Notes under the pieces: generated by a model | The model's database searches: none | Told to the model about the DNA's origin: nothing | Seen by the model: only the letters and a program-made list of their open reading frames with translations | Program-made: the position numbers and the translations under genes | Assembly: GCA_002409965.1 (NCBI GenBank) | Contig: DHON01000108.1 | Location: forward strand, 1 to 18,130 | Direction: 5' to 3' | Source: Firmicutes bacterium UBA5389 | GTDB lineage: Bacteria > Bacillota > DTU025 | Length of the DNA stretch: 18,130 bases | Shown here: piece by piece, positions 7,118 through 13,931 of the stretch | How the letters are laid out: the number at the start of each line of letters is the position of its first letter | Numbering within the stretch: position 1 is the stretch's first letter

Positions 7118-8050
7118 TCAGCTGTTGTCGGCCTGAGTCCACACGCACGAAGACGTTACCAGCACCATTCCGACGATCCCTCCGAGTGTAAGGGATTCGC
7201 CGAGTATCGCCCATGACAAGAGGTTCACGATAGCAGGATACGATGCGTTGATCAGCATAACCTTAGAGATGGGGCAGGCGGCGAGCGCACGGTACATGAA
7301 ACCCATGGCTAACACCCCTGTCAAGACACCGGAAGATGCGATCAAGGCCACCCGGGCCAGGTTGAGAGATGCGAGCGCCGCAGGGTCCGCAAATGCCCGA
7401 ACCGCCAGGAGCACGGATGCCGTGAAGTACTGAACCAAGAATCCGATTCGCGAGTCAGCACCCCGGGAAAGACCCCGTCTGATCAGGACGGAAGATCCTG
7501 CCCAGCACAGCGAGGCGATAATGGCTCGGGGGAGACCGGACGATACGTAGGACGACATCGATCCGGACAGATCCGAGAAGCTCTGGTGTTGCGTCGACAT
7601 CAGGACTATTCCGACCATGGCAACGGGCAGGCCTATCGCGAGACGACGACTGCCCTTCTCTCGGAGCGCCAAGATGCCCAGGATGATCGCCCACAGGCTC
7701 CAGGTCTGCGCAATGGCCACCGTGAATCCGATACCGCCCGCCTTGGCCGCGCCGAGGAAGCTGAGACCCCCGATCACCTGCCCCAGTAGCCCGGCGACTG
7801 CGAAGTGCCACAGCTCGGCCCGGGAACCCGAGCCTTGGGAGACAGCCCCTGTATTCGGGGCGCGCCCGGCCTGGATCAACCGAAGCAGAAGCGAGACGGT
7901 GGCAGTAGTCCATACCTCCACTGAGGTCACTGCGACAGGAGGCGTCAGCGATAGCGCCATCCGCTCGATTATGTTGGCCGCCGAGTTGGATAGGACGTTT
8001 AGGACCATGAAACCGCGCGCTCGGCGGAGTTCTCCTGTTCGGACACTCAT
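7118..8050 (-). CDS. EamA/DMT-family transporter (10 TM)
   Basis: Predicted membrane protein of the drug/metabolite transporter superfamily; 310 residues with about ten hydrophobic segments in two repeated halves. The first half includes QTWSLWAIILGILALREKG. The second ends with SKVMLINASYPAIVNLLSWAILGE, the typical helix pair in which a Pro-containing segment is followed by a glutamate after the ninth helix. ATG at 8050 has AGAGGTG about 6 bases upstream. DMT proteins exchange or export metabolites, amino acids or sugars. Its place between a class II aldolase and an ABC importer suggests it handles a pathway substrate, by-product or toxic intermediate (inferred). No specific substrate can be assigned. 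Confidence 0.85.
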   Translation of the reverse strand: MSVRTGELRRARGFMVLNVLSNSAANIIERMALSLTPPVAVTSVEVWTTATVSLLLRLIQAGRAPNTGAVSQGSGSRAELWHFAVAGLLGQVIGGLSFLGAAKAGGIGFTVAIAQTWSLWAIILGILALREKGSRRLAIGLPVAMVGIVLMSTQHQSFSDLSGSMSSYVSSGLPRAIIASLCWAGSSVLIRRGLSRGADSRIGFLVQYFTASVLLAVRAFADPAALASLNLARVALIASSGVLTGVLAMGFMYRALAACPISKVMLINASYPAIVNLLSWAILGESLTLGGIVGMVLVTSSCVWTQADNS

Positions 8051-8113
8051 AAGAGCACCTCTGCACCTTCCAACGTTGCATGACTTGTTCGTCGCGGCAT
8101 TCGGAAATTCCTT

Positions 8114-8992
8114 CTACGATATGAAAGTTTTTTTCGAGGCGTCGAGCACGCCGCGAGACCCAAACACCTCGATGTAGTCCATCACCACCTGCTTGTACGC
8201 TTCGATGCCCGCCCCGTAGACCATGCCAAGCGGCAGGAAGCCGAGAGCAGTAGTCTTGCCGCTCGCCAGCAGCGACCGGATGGCATTGGTACCTGCCGAT
8301 GACAGATCGCTGAACAGGTTGATCTTGCTGATGCCCGTCTTCACTGCGAGAGCCAGCTTGTCGTCGCCGGTAGACGAACCTCCGTGAAGCACCAAGGGAA
8401 TGGGCACAACCTCGCGAAGCTCCGCCAGACGGTCGAAGTCGAGCTCCGGCGTCTCGCCTTCATACAGCCCGTGCGCGGTCCCAACGGCAACAGCCAGGCA
8501 ATCCACTGAGGTCCGCTTGGCAAACTCCACTGCCTCGGACGGGTCAGTGAGAGGGGCCGTGCGATCCTCTGCATAGTTCTGGGCGCTTCCGACCCGGCCC
8601 AGTTCAGCTTCGACGGATACCCCCGCTGCGTGCGCCATTTTCACAACCTCCGCCGTGATTTGGGCATTCTCCTCGAACGGCAGCTTGGAGCAGTCGATCA
8701 TCACCGAAGTGAATCCAGCCCGAATAGCCCTGGCGCACACATCGAAGCTACGCCCATGGTCGAGATTGAGAGCGGCCGGCACCTCTGGGTATCTTGCAGC
8801 AAAGAACTTGGCGATGTCGGCCACTGCCTCGATATCGTTCATCTCCACGCAGTCCAAGATTATCGGCGCGCGAAGGTCGCGGGCTGCCTGAAACACAGCG
8901 CTCACAGTCTGCATGTCATTGACTCCGGGCGCAGCGACGCCGTATCGTTTCTCCCGAGCATCCTGCAGAATTGGGTTCATAGCCATAAGCAT
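8114..8992 (-). CDS. Class II (zinc) ketose-bisphosphate aldolase, FbaA/GatY/KbaY-like
   Basis: Predicted zinc-dependent aldolase cleaving a ketose 1,6-bisphosphate or related sugar phosphate to DHAP plus an aldehyde. From ATG at 8992 it has 292 residues, typical of tagatose/fructose-bisphosphate aldolases. D78-H79 (LNLDHG) supplies the general acid and first zinc ligand, EAELG is at 128-132, and H174 (VGTAHGLY) and H203 (LVLHGGSSTG) are the other zinc ligands. GISKINLFSD at 220-229 is the phosphate-binding loop. The HGGSS sequence differs slightly from the common HGG(S/T)G. An open frame begins at 9010, but its first codons contain the AGGAGG that serves as ribosome binding site for 8992, so the longer start is rejected. 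The gene follows the head dehydrogenase by 53 bases. Confidence 0.92.
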   Translation of the reverse strand: MLMAMNPILQDAREKRYGVAAPGVNDMQTVSAVFQAARDLRAPIILDCVEMNDIEAVADIAKFFAARYPEVPAALNLDHGRSFDVCARAIRAGFTSVMIDCSKLPFEENAQITAEVVKMAHAAGVSVEAELGRVGSAQNYAEDRTAPLTDPSEAVEFAKRTSVDCLAVAVGTAHGLYEGETPELDFDRLAELREVVPIPLVLHGGSSTGDDKLALAVKTGISKINLFSDLSSAGTNAIRSLLASGKTTALGFLPLGMVYGAGIEAYKQVVMDYIEVFGSRGVLDASKKTFIS

Positions 8993-9001
8993 CAGACTCT
9001 T

Positions 9002-9007
9002 CCTCCT
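9002..9007 (-). promoter_or_regulatory. Ribosome binding site fixing the class II aldolase start
   Basis: AGGAGG on the minus strand ends 9 bases before the ATG at 8992. It overlaps codons 2-3 of the longer open frame that begins at 9010, which argues that 9010 is not the real start. Confidence 0.7.
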
Positions 9008-9045
9008 CATCTAGGCTAGTTCACGAACCGGCCTGCCCTCAGCTG

Positions 9046-10104
9046 CTACATTGTGACCACAATGCGGTAGGTCTCCGGCTTGATCGCCTCTTCGAACGCC
9101 TGCTGAGCCTGGTCAAGAGGCATGACTTTCTGAATCATCGGCTTGACGTCGATAACGCCTCGGGAAATGAGCAATGAGGCCTGATACAGCGCCTTTCGGT
9201 TCTTGCTTGTTGATCCTGTGATCCATATTCCCGACCTGTGCACCATGTTGGGGTCGATGGAGATGGGCACAGCCGGATGAGCCGATGCGAACAGCATCAT
9301 CTTGCCGTTCTGCGCCAGCAGCCTGAGGGCATCGTCATTGGCGGACTCAACACCTATCGCCGCTATCACCACATCGGCTCCGCGCCCACCACTTATCTTC
9401 TCGAGCTGCCCAGCGACATCGCCGGTGGTGGGATCGAGCACGGCATGCGCGCCGGCCCGTAGAGCGTGCGCGCGCCTGTTCGCGTCCAGGTCGCTCACGA
9501 CCACAAACGCGCCTCTTGCCCTGGCAATCAGGACATTGGCCAACCCCATGGCGCCCGCTCCGATTACCACGACGGTCTGACCCAGCTCTATGTCGAGCTT
9601 GTTGGCGCTGGTGACTGCACAGGCAATCGGTTCGGCCAGAGCCGCCTCCTCGAAAGGTATGCGCTCTGACATCTTGACCAAGTTGTGCGGATCGACTGAA
9701 GCGTACTCTGACATTCCGAAGATGCCCGATATCCCGTCCGGCCTGCCGGTGTTCTGCTGGTTCTGCAGACGCTCCTTCTCTGCCGGACAAAACGAGTCCC
9801 TGCCCATGGCGCACTCATAGCACTCGCTGCAGGCGCTGCCTCCGCCTCGGGCTACGTAGTCTCCAACCTTCAGAGGAGTGTAGGTATCCGGTCCGATCTC
9901 TTCGACGATGCCCGCGACCTCATGGCCCCAACACCCAGGATAGCGAGGGAACACCCCTGTGAAGAACCTCTGTTCCAAAGTGCACAGGGCCACAGCCTTC
10001 TGCCTAACAAGTACCTCTCCCCGCTTGGGGCGAGGCATATCGATCTCCCGTACCTCCACCCTGCCCTGTCCTACAATCACCGCCGCTTGCGATTTCACTG
10101 ACAT
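9046..10104 (-). CDS. Zinc-dependent alcohol/polyol dehydrogenase (MDR superfamily), copy 1, first gene of the cluster
   Basis: Predicted NAD-dependent dehydrogenase of a polyol or sugar; 352 residues from ATG at 10104. Catalytic zinc ligands are C41 (VALCTLEQ), H61-E62 (WGHE) and E158 (ALAEP). The structural zinc cysteines are C92, C95, C98 and C106. The Rossmann motif GAGAMG lies at 182-187, with D205 at the end of the next strand, which favours NAD. An open frame extends to 10182, but GGAGGAGG sits about 10 bases before 10104 and the extra residues lack family similarity, so 10104 is chosen. It is paralogous to the dehydrogenase at 1862-2893, with the same cysteine spacing and the same SRG(I/V)IDVKPM-type C-terminal segment. 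It is divergent from the SorC-type regulator gene, which presumably controls it. Confidence 0.92.
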   Translation of the reverse strand: MSVKSQAAVIVGQGRVEVREIDMPRPKRGEVLVRQKAVALCTLEQRFFTGVFPRYPGCWGHEVAGIVEEIGPDTYTPLKVGDYVARGGGSACSECYECAMGRDSFCPAEKERLQNQQNTGRPDGISGIFGMSEYASVDPHNLVKMSERIPFEEAALAEPIACAVTSANKLDIELGQTVVVIGAGAMGLANVLIARARGAFVVVSDLDANRRAHALRAGAHAVLDPTTGDVAGQLEKISGGRGADVVIAAIGVESANDDALRLLAQNGKMMLFASAHPAVPISIDPNMVHRSGIWITGSTSKNRKALYQASLLISRGVIDVKPMIQKVMPLDQAQQAFEEAIKPETYRIVVTM

Positions 10105-10153
10105 CACCGAACCTCCTCCGCACGATAGAACGCTGCTCATTGATGTGTCTTCC

Positions 10154-10182
10154 ACAGAAGCCGTGAAATTCCTTTCTGTCAA
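10154..10182 (-). promoter_or_regulatory. Possible promoter of the minus-strand sugar cluster
   Basis: A perfect TTGACA -35 hexamer occupies 10177-10182 on the minus strand. The best -10 at a 17-base spacing is TTCTGT (10154-10159), a poor match. The -35 overlaps the candidate operator at 10174-10200, which would suit repression by the divergent SorC-type protein. It lies about 50 bases upstream of the first dehydrogenase start. Only the -35 is convincing. Confidence 0.3.
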
Positions 10183-10200
10183 ATGTGCAACCTGTCAGAA
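10174..10200. promoter_or_regulatory. Candidate operator for the SorC-family regulator
   Basis: TTCTG (10174-10178) and CAGAA (10196-10200) form inverted arms. Within them the hexamer CTGTCA occurs twice as a direct repeat (10176-10181 and 10192-10197), 16 bases apart. The element sits midway in the divergent gap and overlaps the TTGACA box. SorC-family proteins bind repeated sites in such gaps, usually as tetramers. The site is inferred from position and symmetry only. Confidence 0.3.
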
Positions 10201-10229
10201 TTGAGCTGAATGTGGGGAGGAAATATCGA
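10201..10229 (+). promoter_or_regulatory. Possible promoter of the SorC-family regulator gene
   Basis: TTGAGC (10201-10206) and TATCGA (10224-10229) are spaced 17 bases apart, about 70 bases upstream of the GTG start. Matches to the sigma-70 consensus are partial, so this is only a candidate. Confidence 0.25.
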
Positions 10230-10287
10230 TAACTACGTCTAATAGTGAACCCGCAGGTCATTGCAGCAGCGGCATGGGCGCACTACT

Positions 10288-10295
10288 AGGAGGGG
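10288..10295 (+). promoter_or_regulatory. Ribosome binding site fixing the SorC-family regulator start
   Basis: AGGAGGGG lies 5-7 bases before the GTG at 10301. It falls inside the longer open frame that begins at 10274, showing that translation most likely begins at the GTG. Confidence 0.7.
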
Positions 10296-10300
10296 TTTGG

Positions 10301-11248
10301 GTGTCGGACAACAGCGGCAGGGGCCAATATGGCGACGATATTCTCGTACTAGTGAGCGAGATGTACTATATCCAAGAGAAGACGCAGAAAGATATCGCTG
10401 ACAACCTCGGGCTATCCCGGCCCGCCGTGTCAAGGCTTCTGCAGACTGCCCGAGACCGAGGAATCGTGAGCGTATCCATTATCGATCCCTCAGAACGGCT
10501 GAAGAAGCTTGAAGAGGAGCTCACGCAGGCGTTCGGGCTGAAGGGCTGTAGGCTCTGTCCATCGGGCGAAGACCACGCCATCCTCAGGGCGCGTCTAGGC
10601 TACCGCGGAGCGGAGTTGCTCATGACAAACATGGAGCCGGGCGATGTGATAGGGATCGGCGCCGGTTCCACCGTGTATGAGACCGTCAGAGCTCTTCGCG
10701 AATCAAGGGACTATCCAGGTCTGCGCGTCGTTCCGCTGTCAGGCGGCGGCCTTGGCGTCGATGGTCGGCCCCAGATCAACCAGGTGGTGCACATGGCGGC
10801 TCACCGCCTGAACGCGGAATCCGTGTATCTGAATGCTCCTCTCTATATCGGCGAAGACAGCGTTGCCCGGCTCTTGATGGAGGATGCGTCCATCAGGCAG
10901 TGTACCGGGCTGTGGGACCAGCTCGGAAACGCGCTGATCGGCATCGGCAGAGGCAACATCGTCGATACGCAGGATCCCTACTTCATCGCCGCCCTTGAGG
11001 CCGTTGGTCAATCGCGTGTGGCGGCTGCGGTGTGCGGGTGGTTCGTCGACCGTGAAGGAAACGCGATTAGGGGCAAGAATACCACCTCTGTCAGTTTCGA
11101 TCAACTGAAGGCGGCGCGCAACGTGTTCGCGATCGCAGGCGGAAAGAGGAAGGCGCGAGCCATTCTTTCAGCCCTGCGAGGCAAGTTCGCCACGCATCTG
11201 GTCACCGATGAAGACGTGGCCCGAGAAGTCCTGTTCATGATATCTTAG
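10301..11248 (+). CDS. SorC/DeoR-family sugar-binding transcriptional regulator
   Basis: Predicted regulator of the divergent sugar cluster. From the GTG at 10301 it has 315 residues, the normal SorC-family size. An N-terminal helix-turn-helix is at about residues 27-52 (KTQKDIADNLGLSRPAVSRL). The rest is the C-terminal sugar-phosphate-binding domain, with GDVIGIGAGSTVYETV at about 114-129 and PLSGGGLG at 145-152, typical of CggR/LsrR/SorC-type effector domains. GRGN near 217 and AIAGGKRKARAIL near the end are also family-like. The effector is probably a phosphorylated sugar or its breakdown product (family knowledge). The divergent position next to the first dehydrogenase gene, with shared upstream DNA, points to local control. 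Its stop overlaps the convergent stop of the WD40 gene. Confidence 0.93.
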   Translation: MSDNSGRGQYGDDILVLVSEMYYIQEKTQKDIADNLGLSRPAVSRLLQTARDRGIVSVSIIDPSERLKKLEEELTQAFGLKGCRLCPSGEDHAILRARLGYRGAELLMTNMEPGDVIGIGAGSTVYETVRALRESRDYPGLRVVPLSGGGLGVDGRPQINQVVHMAAHRLNAESVYLNAPLYIGEDSVARLLMEDASIRQCTGLWDQLGNALIGIGRGNIVDTQDPYFIAALEAVGQSRVAAAVCGWFVDREGNAIRGKNTTSVSFDQLKAARNVFAIAGGKRKARAILSALRGKFATHLVTDEDVAREVLFMIS

Positions 11249-12405
11249 GGCTCACCATACATGTGCACTGCGTTGTCAGTGCCTATCGTCGCGAGCTGGT
11301 CGCCCCGCGGAGCCCACGCGGATGAGCTCCGGCCTCGCGCCGGCACCTCGGCCATGCACTCACCGGTGTGCGCATCGATCACCACGGGGGTTCCAGCGTC
11401 GAAGCCTGCCAGTATCCACCGCCCGCCCGGGTCCGGGCTCCATGAGACGTACGTGACTTCCTTCCCCGCGATGGACATGGACCTGACTAGCTGACCGGTG
11501 GACGCGGTCCAGACCGCGACTCCACCTTCGGTGGCGCCTGCCAGCTGCGAACTGTCGGCTTTCCACGACACGCCGTGGATCGGCCCGTGATGACCCAGAA
11601 GCTCCCACTCCGGCTGCCGATCCGTCCGGTGAACCGTCCAGCGTCCTTCGGCCATCGACTCCCACGCCGCTAGTTCGCCATCGGGACTCACCACCTCGCC
11701 CTGCTCGGCAATGCTCACAAACCAGCTGCGCTCGCACTTGCGAGTGTCCACATTCCAGAGCGCGTAGTACTCCTCGCCGTTGTACGTCTTCACCGAACGC
11801 CCGTCCTCACCCCAGCCCACCACGGCGTAGATATCGCCGCCGTCAACCTCCCAGACGGCCGTGACGGCCGCGGCGCTCGCGACGTCCCAAACAGTCATGT
11901 GGTCGCGCCTGTGCGCGGTCGCCAGCAGCCGCCCATCCGGGCTCCAGCTCAGCGAGTCCACGGCCTGTTCCGACTCCCCTTGGCCAGTGAGCGCATGAGC
12001 GCCGCTGGCCAAGTCCCATATGGATACCGAGCCATCGGCGCGCCCGGCCGCGATCTGCCCCCCATCAGGCCGCCATGCTATTGCGGTCACATTGGGCCCA
12101 CCAAACGCGGCCGTACCCAGCTCGCAGAATCCAGGACGCGCGGGGTCGCCATCGCTCGCGCCGGGCAGCTCGCCCGCGTTCCCGGGGACGCCGGGGGTGC
12201 CGGGGCCCTGCTCCTGCACCTGCCTGTTCCGCCGCATCTTGACGCCCACGACCGCGGCCAGGGTCAGCAGGGCGATAGCTCCCAGCACAGCTATGAGCCT
12301 GCCCCGACCAGTGCGTCTGCTGGACCTCGCCTTGCGCCGCGCCTTGGGCCGCGCCTTGGGCCTTGCCTCGGATCTGCGTTCCTCGTGTCTTCCTATTTCG
12401 AACAC
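11245..12405 (-). CDS. Membrane-anchored WD40-repeat (beta-propeller) protein
   Basis: Function unknown; 386 residues. An Arg/Lys/Ala-rich N-terminal stretch (about residues 8-36, with PKAR repeats) precedes one membrane segment (about 37-55). A Gly/Pro-rich linker (about 62-95) is followed by a propeller to the C-terminus. About seven WD40-like blades can be counted, with recurring S-W-(S/R)-P-D-G turns and endings such as SVSIWDL, MTVWDV, YALWNV and VAVWTA. By the positive-inside rule the N-terminus is cytoplasmic and the propeller external (inferred). The start is GTG at 12405, with GAGG close upstream; no other start occurs in frame before a stop. It has its own extended -10 promoter. It converges on the SorC gene and their stop codons overlap. 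A protein-interaction or scaffold role is likely, but no partner is indicated. Confidence 0.85.
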   Translation of the reverse strand: MFEIGRHEERRSEARPKARPKARRKARSSRRTGRGRLIAVLGAIALLTLAAVVGVKMRRNRQVQEQGPGTPGVPGNAGELPGASDGDPARPGFCELGTAAFGGPNVTAIAWRPDGGQIAAGRADGSVSIWDLASGAHALTGQGESEQAVDSLSWSPDGRLLATAHRRDHMTVWDVASAAAVTAVWEVDGGDIYAVVGWGEDGRSVKTYNGEEYYALWNVDTRKCERSWFVSIAEQGEVVSPDGELAAWESMAEGRWTVHRTDRQPEWELLGHHGPIHGVSWKADSSQLAGATEGGVAVWTASTGQLVRSMSIAGKEVTYVSWSPDPGGRWILAGFDAGTPVVIDAHTGECMAEVPARGRSSSAWAPRGDQLATIGTDNAVHMYGEP

Positions 12406-12437
12406 CGCCTCGACTCGATGAGCTACTCCTATTCGGT

Positions 12438-12446
12438 ATTATATCA
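12438..12446 (-). promoter_or_regulatory. Extended -10 promoter for the WD40 gene
   Basis: On the minus strand the sequence reads TGATATAAT, a perfect extended -10 (TGnTATAAT). It lies 32 bases before the GTG at 12405, leaving a leader of about 25 bases. No good -35 is visible, which extended -10 promoters do not need. On the plus strand the same AT-rich block offers TATTAT, which could serve trkA, but without a recognisable -35. Confidence 0.45.
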
Positions 12447-12570
12447 GTGAATGGCGATCTCGTTCGCAGGGGGCAGATGCAGGACAACCGGCATCGGGCG
12501 TCAAATACTTTTCTCGAGCGCCAGCCACAGCGTGTTGCGCTGAGTGTGGGCCAGTCTGGAGTGATATGAG

Positions 12571-13920
12571 ACGAGAGTCATCATTGTTGGAGCCGGCAAG
12601 CTCGGCTTTGAGCTTGCCTGCCGCATATGTCAGGAAAACCGCGATGTAGTGGTGATCGACCGCGCCGCCGAGCGTCTGGTCGAAATCGAGCGCAACCTGG
12701 ACGTTCTGGCTATCCGCGGAAACGGCGCCTCTGTGCGAGTTCTGGAGCAGGCCGGGGTGTCCGGCGCCTCGCTGGTTATAGCCGTCACAGAAACAGACGA
12801 GGTGAACATGCTCGCGTGCATGCTGGCCAAGCAGGCCGGAGCGCACACAACCATCGCGCGGGTGCGCGACCCTGAGTACGACACTGACCTGGCCCTCTCC
12901 CCTGACGGCACATACCCAGGCGTAGATGTGACCATCAACCCCGACCACCAGGCCGCATCGGAGATAGCCCGTCTGATCAAGAACCCCGATTCCTCCGAGT
13001 TCGATTACCTGGCCGGAGGCAAGGTGCAGATCCTGTCGTACACTGTTGAACCCGACTCGCCGGTGGCCCGCGCCCACGTCCGCGAGCTGAACATCGCCAC
13101 CGCAACGCTAGTCGCAATTCTGCGCAACGGCGATGTGCTGATACCCAGAGGCGATACCACCATTCTCCCCGGCGACAAGGTGTTCGTGGTGGGCCGCCGA
13201 GGAGTGCCCAGCGTATTTGGTTGGCGGGCAGGGCGCGAAGCTACACGTCTGCGATCAATCAGCATAATCGGAGGATCCAGCATCGGCTACTACCTTGCAC
13301 GGGCGACAGAGCCTCTGGCCGCCCACGGCGTGCAGCTTAAGGTATTTGAGAAAGATCCCGAAAGGTGCAGAACGCTCGCCGAAGCGTTCCCCCGGCTCAC
13401 CGTTATTCAGGGCGACTCGTCCGATCTTGAAGTCCTGCAAGACGAGAATGCCGAAGCCTCCGATGCAGTCGCGGTAGTAGGCGACAACGACCAGTCCAAT
13501 CTGCTGACAGGCTATCTTCTGAAGCGCATGGGCGTACCTCGCGTGGTGGTGTCCCTCAAACGCACCGAGTATCTGCCCTTCACCGGACCCATGGATCTTG
13601 ATGCCACGGTCGTGCCAAGGGTGAGCGCCGCCGCGACCATACTCAAGATCATCCGCGGCGACCATGTGCTCTCGCTCGCGCTGCTCAAGGAGGCCCAGGC
13701 GGAAGTGCTGGAGGTGCTGGCTACAGAGGAGTGCCCTGCATGTCGCATTCCCCTGCGTGATTTGGGGGTGCCGGCAGGCGCAGTCATCGGCGTGCTAGTC
13801 CGCGCCGGGCAGGTCATCGTGCCTCGCGGCGACACCAGGATACTCCCGGGCGACCACGTAATCGTGTTCACAGCGGAATCAGCGAGAGAAGAAACAGCTC
13901 GCCTGTTCGAGCTGCGATAG
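12571..13920 (+). CDS. trkA: Trk potassium uptake protein TrkA (two NAD-binding RCK units), apparent ACG start
   Basis: Peripheral cytoplasmic regulatory subunit of the Trk potassium uptake system; it binds NAD(H) and gates the TrkH channel. Two RCK units are visible: a first Rossmann domain with GAGKLG at residues 7-12 and acidic VVVID at 26-30, a TrkA_C domain at about 145-205 ending PRGDTTILPGDKVFVVG, a second Rossmann domain from about 228 (SIIGGSSIG), and a last TrkA_C domain ending PRGDTRILPGDHVIVF. The first canonical start in frame is GTG at 12649, but that would cut off the nucleotide-binding glycine motif. Reading upstream gives the family-typical (M)RVIIVGAGKLGFELA if translation begins at ACG (12571). 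GGAG lies 9 bases before it, and an in-frame TGA at 12562 blocks any earlier start. From ACG the protein has 449 residues, the normal TrkA length. A sequencing error (ATG to ACG) is the main alternative. Confidence 0.9.
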   Translation, partial: TRVIIVGAGKLGFELACRICQENRDVVVIDRAAERLVEIERNLDVLAIRGNGASVRVLEQAGVSGASLVIAVTETDEVNMLACMLAKQAGAHTTIARVRDPEYDTDLALSPDGTYPGVDVTINPDHQAASEIARLIKNPDSSEFDYLAGGKVQILSYTVEPDSPVARAHVRELNIATATLVAILRNGDVLIPRGDTTILPGDKVFVVGRRGVPSVFGWRAGREATRLRSISIIGGSSIGYYLARATEPLAAHGVQLKVFEKDPERCRTLAEAFPRLTVIQGDSSDLEVLQDENAEASDAVAVVGDNDQSNLLTGYLLKRMGVPRVVVSLKRTEYLPFTGPMDLDATVVPRVSAAATILKIIRGDHVLSLALLKEAQAEVLEVLATEECPACRIPLRDLGVPAGAVIGVLVRAGQVIVPRGDTRILPGDHVIVFTAESAREETARLFELR

Positions 13921-13931
13921 AGGCGTATGCA

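Noticed and set aside
12406..12570. c-di-AMP (ydaO-type) riboswitch upstream of trkA
   Set aside because: Such riboswitches often precede potassium transport genes, but the conserved long multi-helix pattern could not be found in these 165 bases.
12566..12648. trkA starting at ATG 12566 with a programmed frameshift
   Set aside because: The ATG frame reads unrelated sequence, and no slippery heptamer is visible between it and the conserved motif. An ACG start or a base error is simpler.
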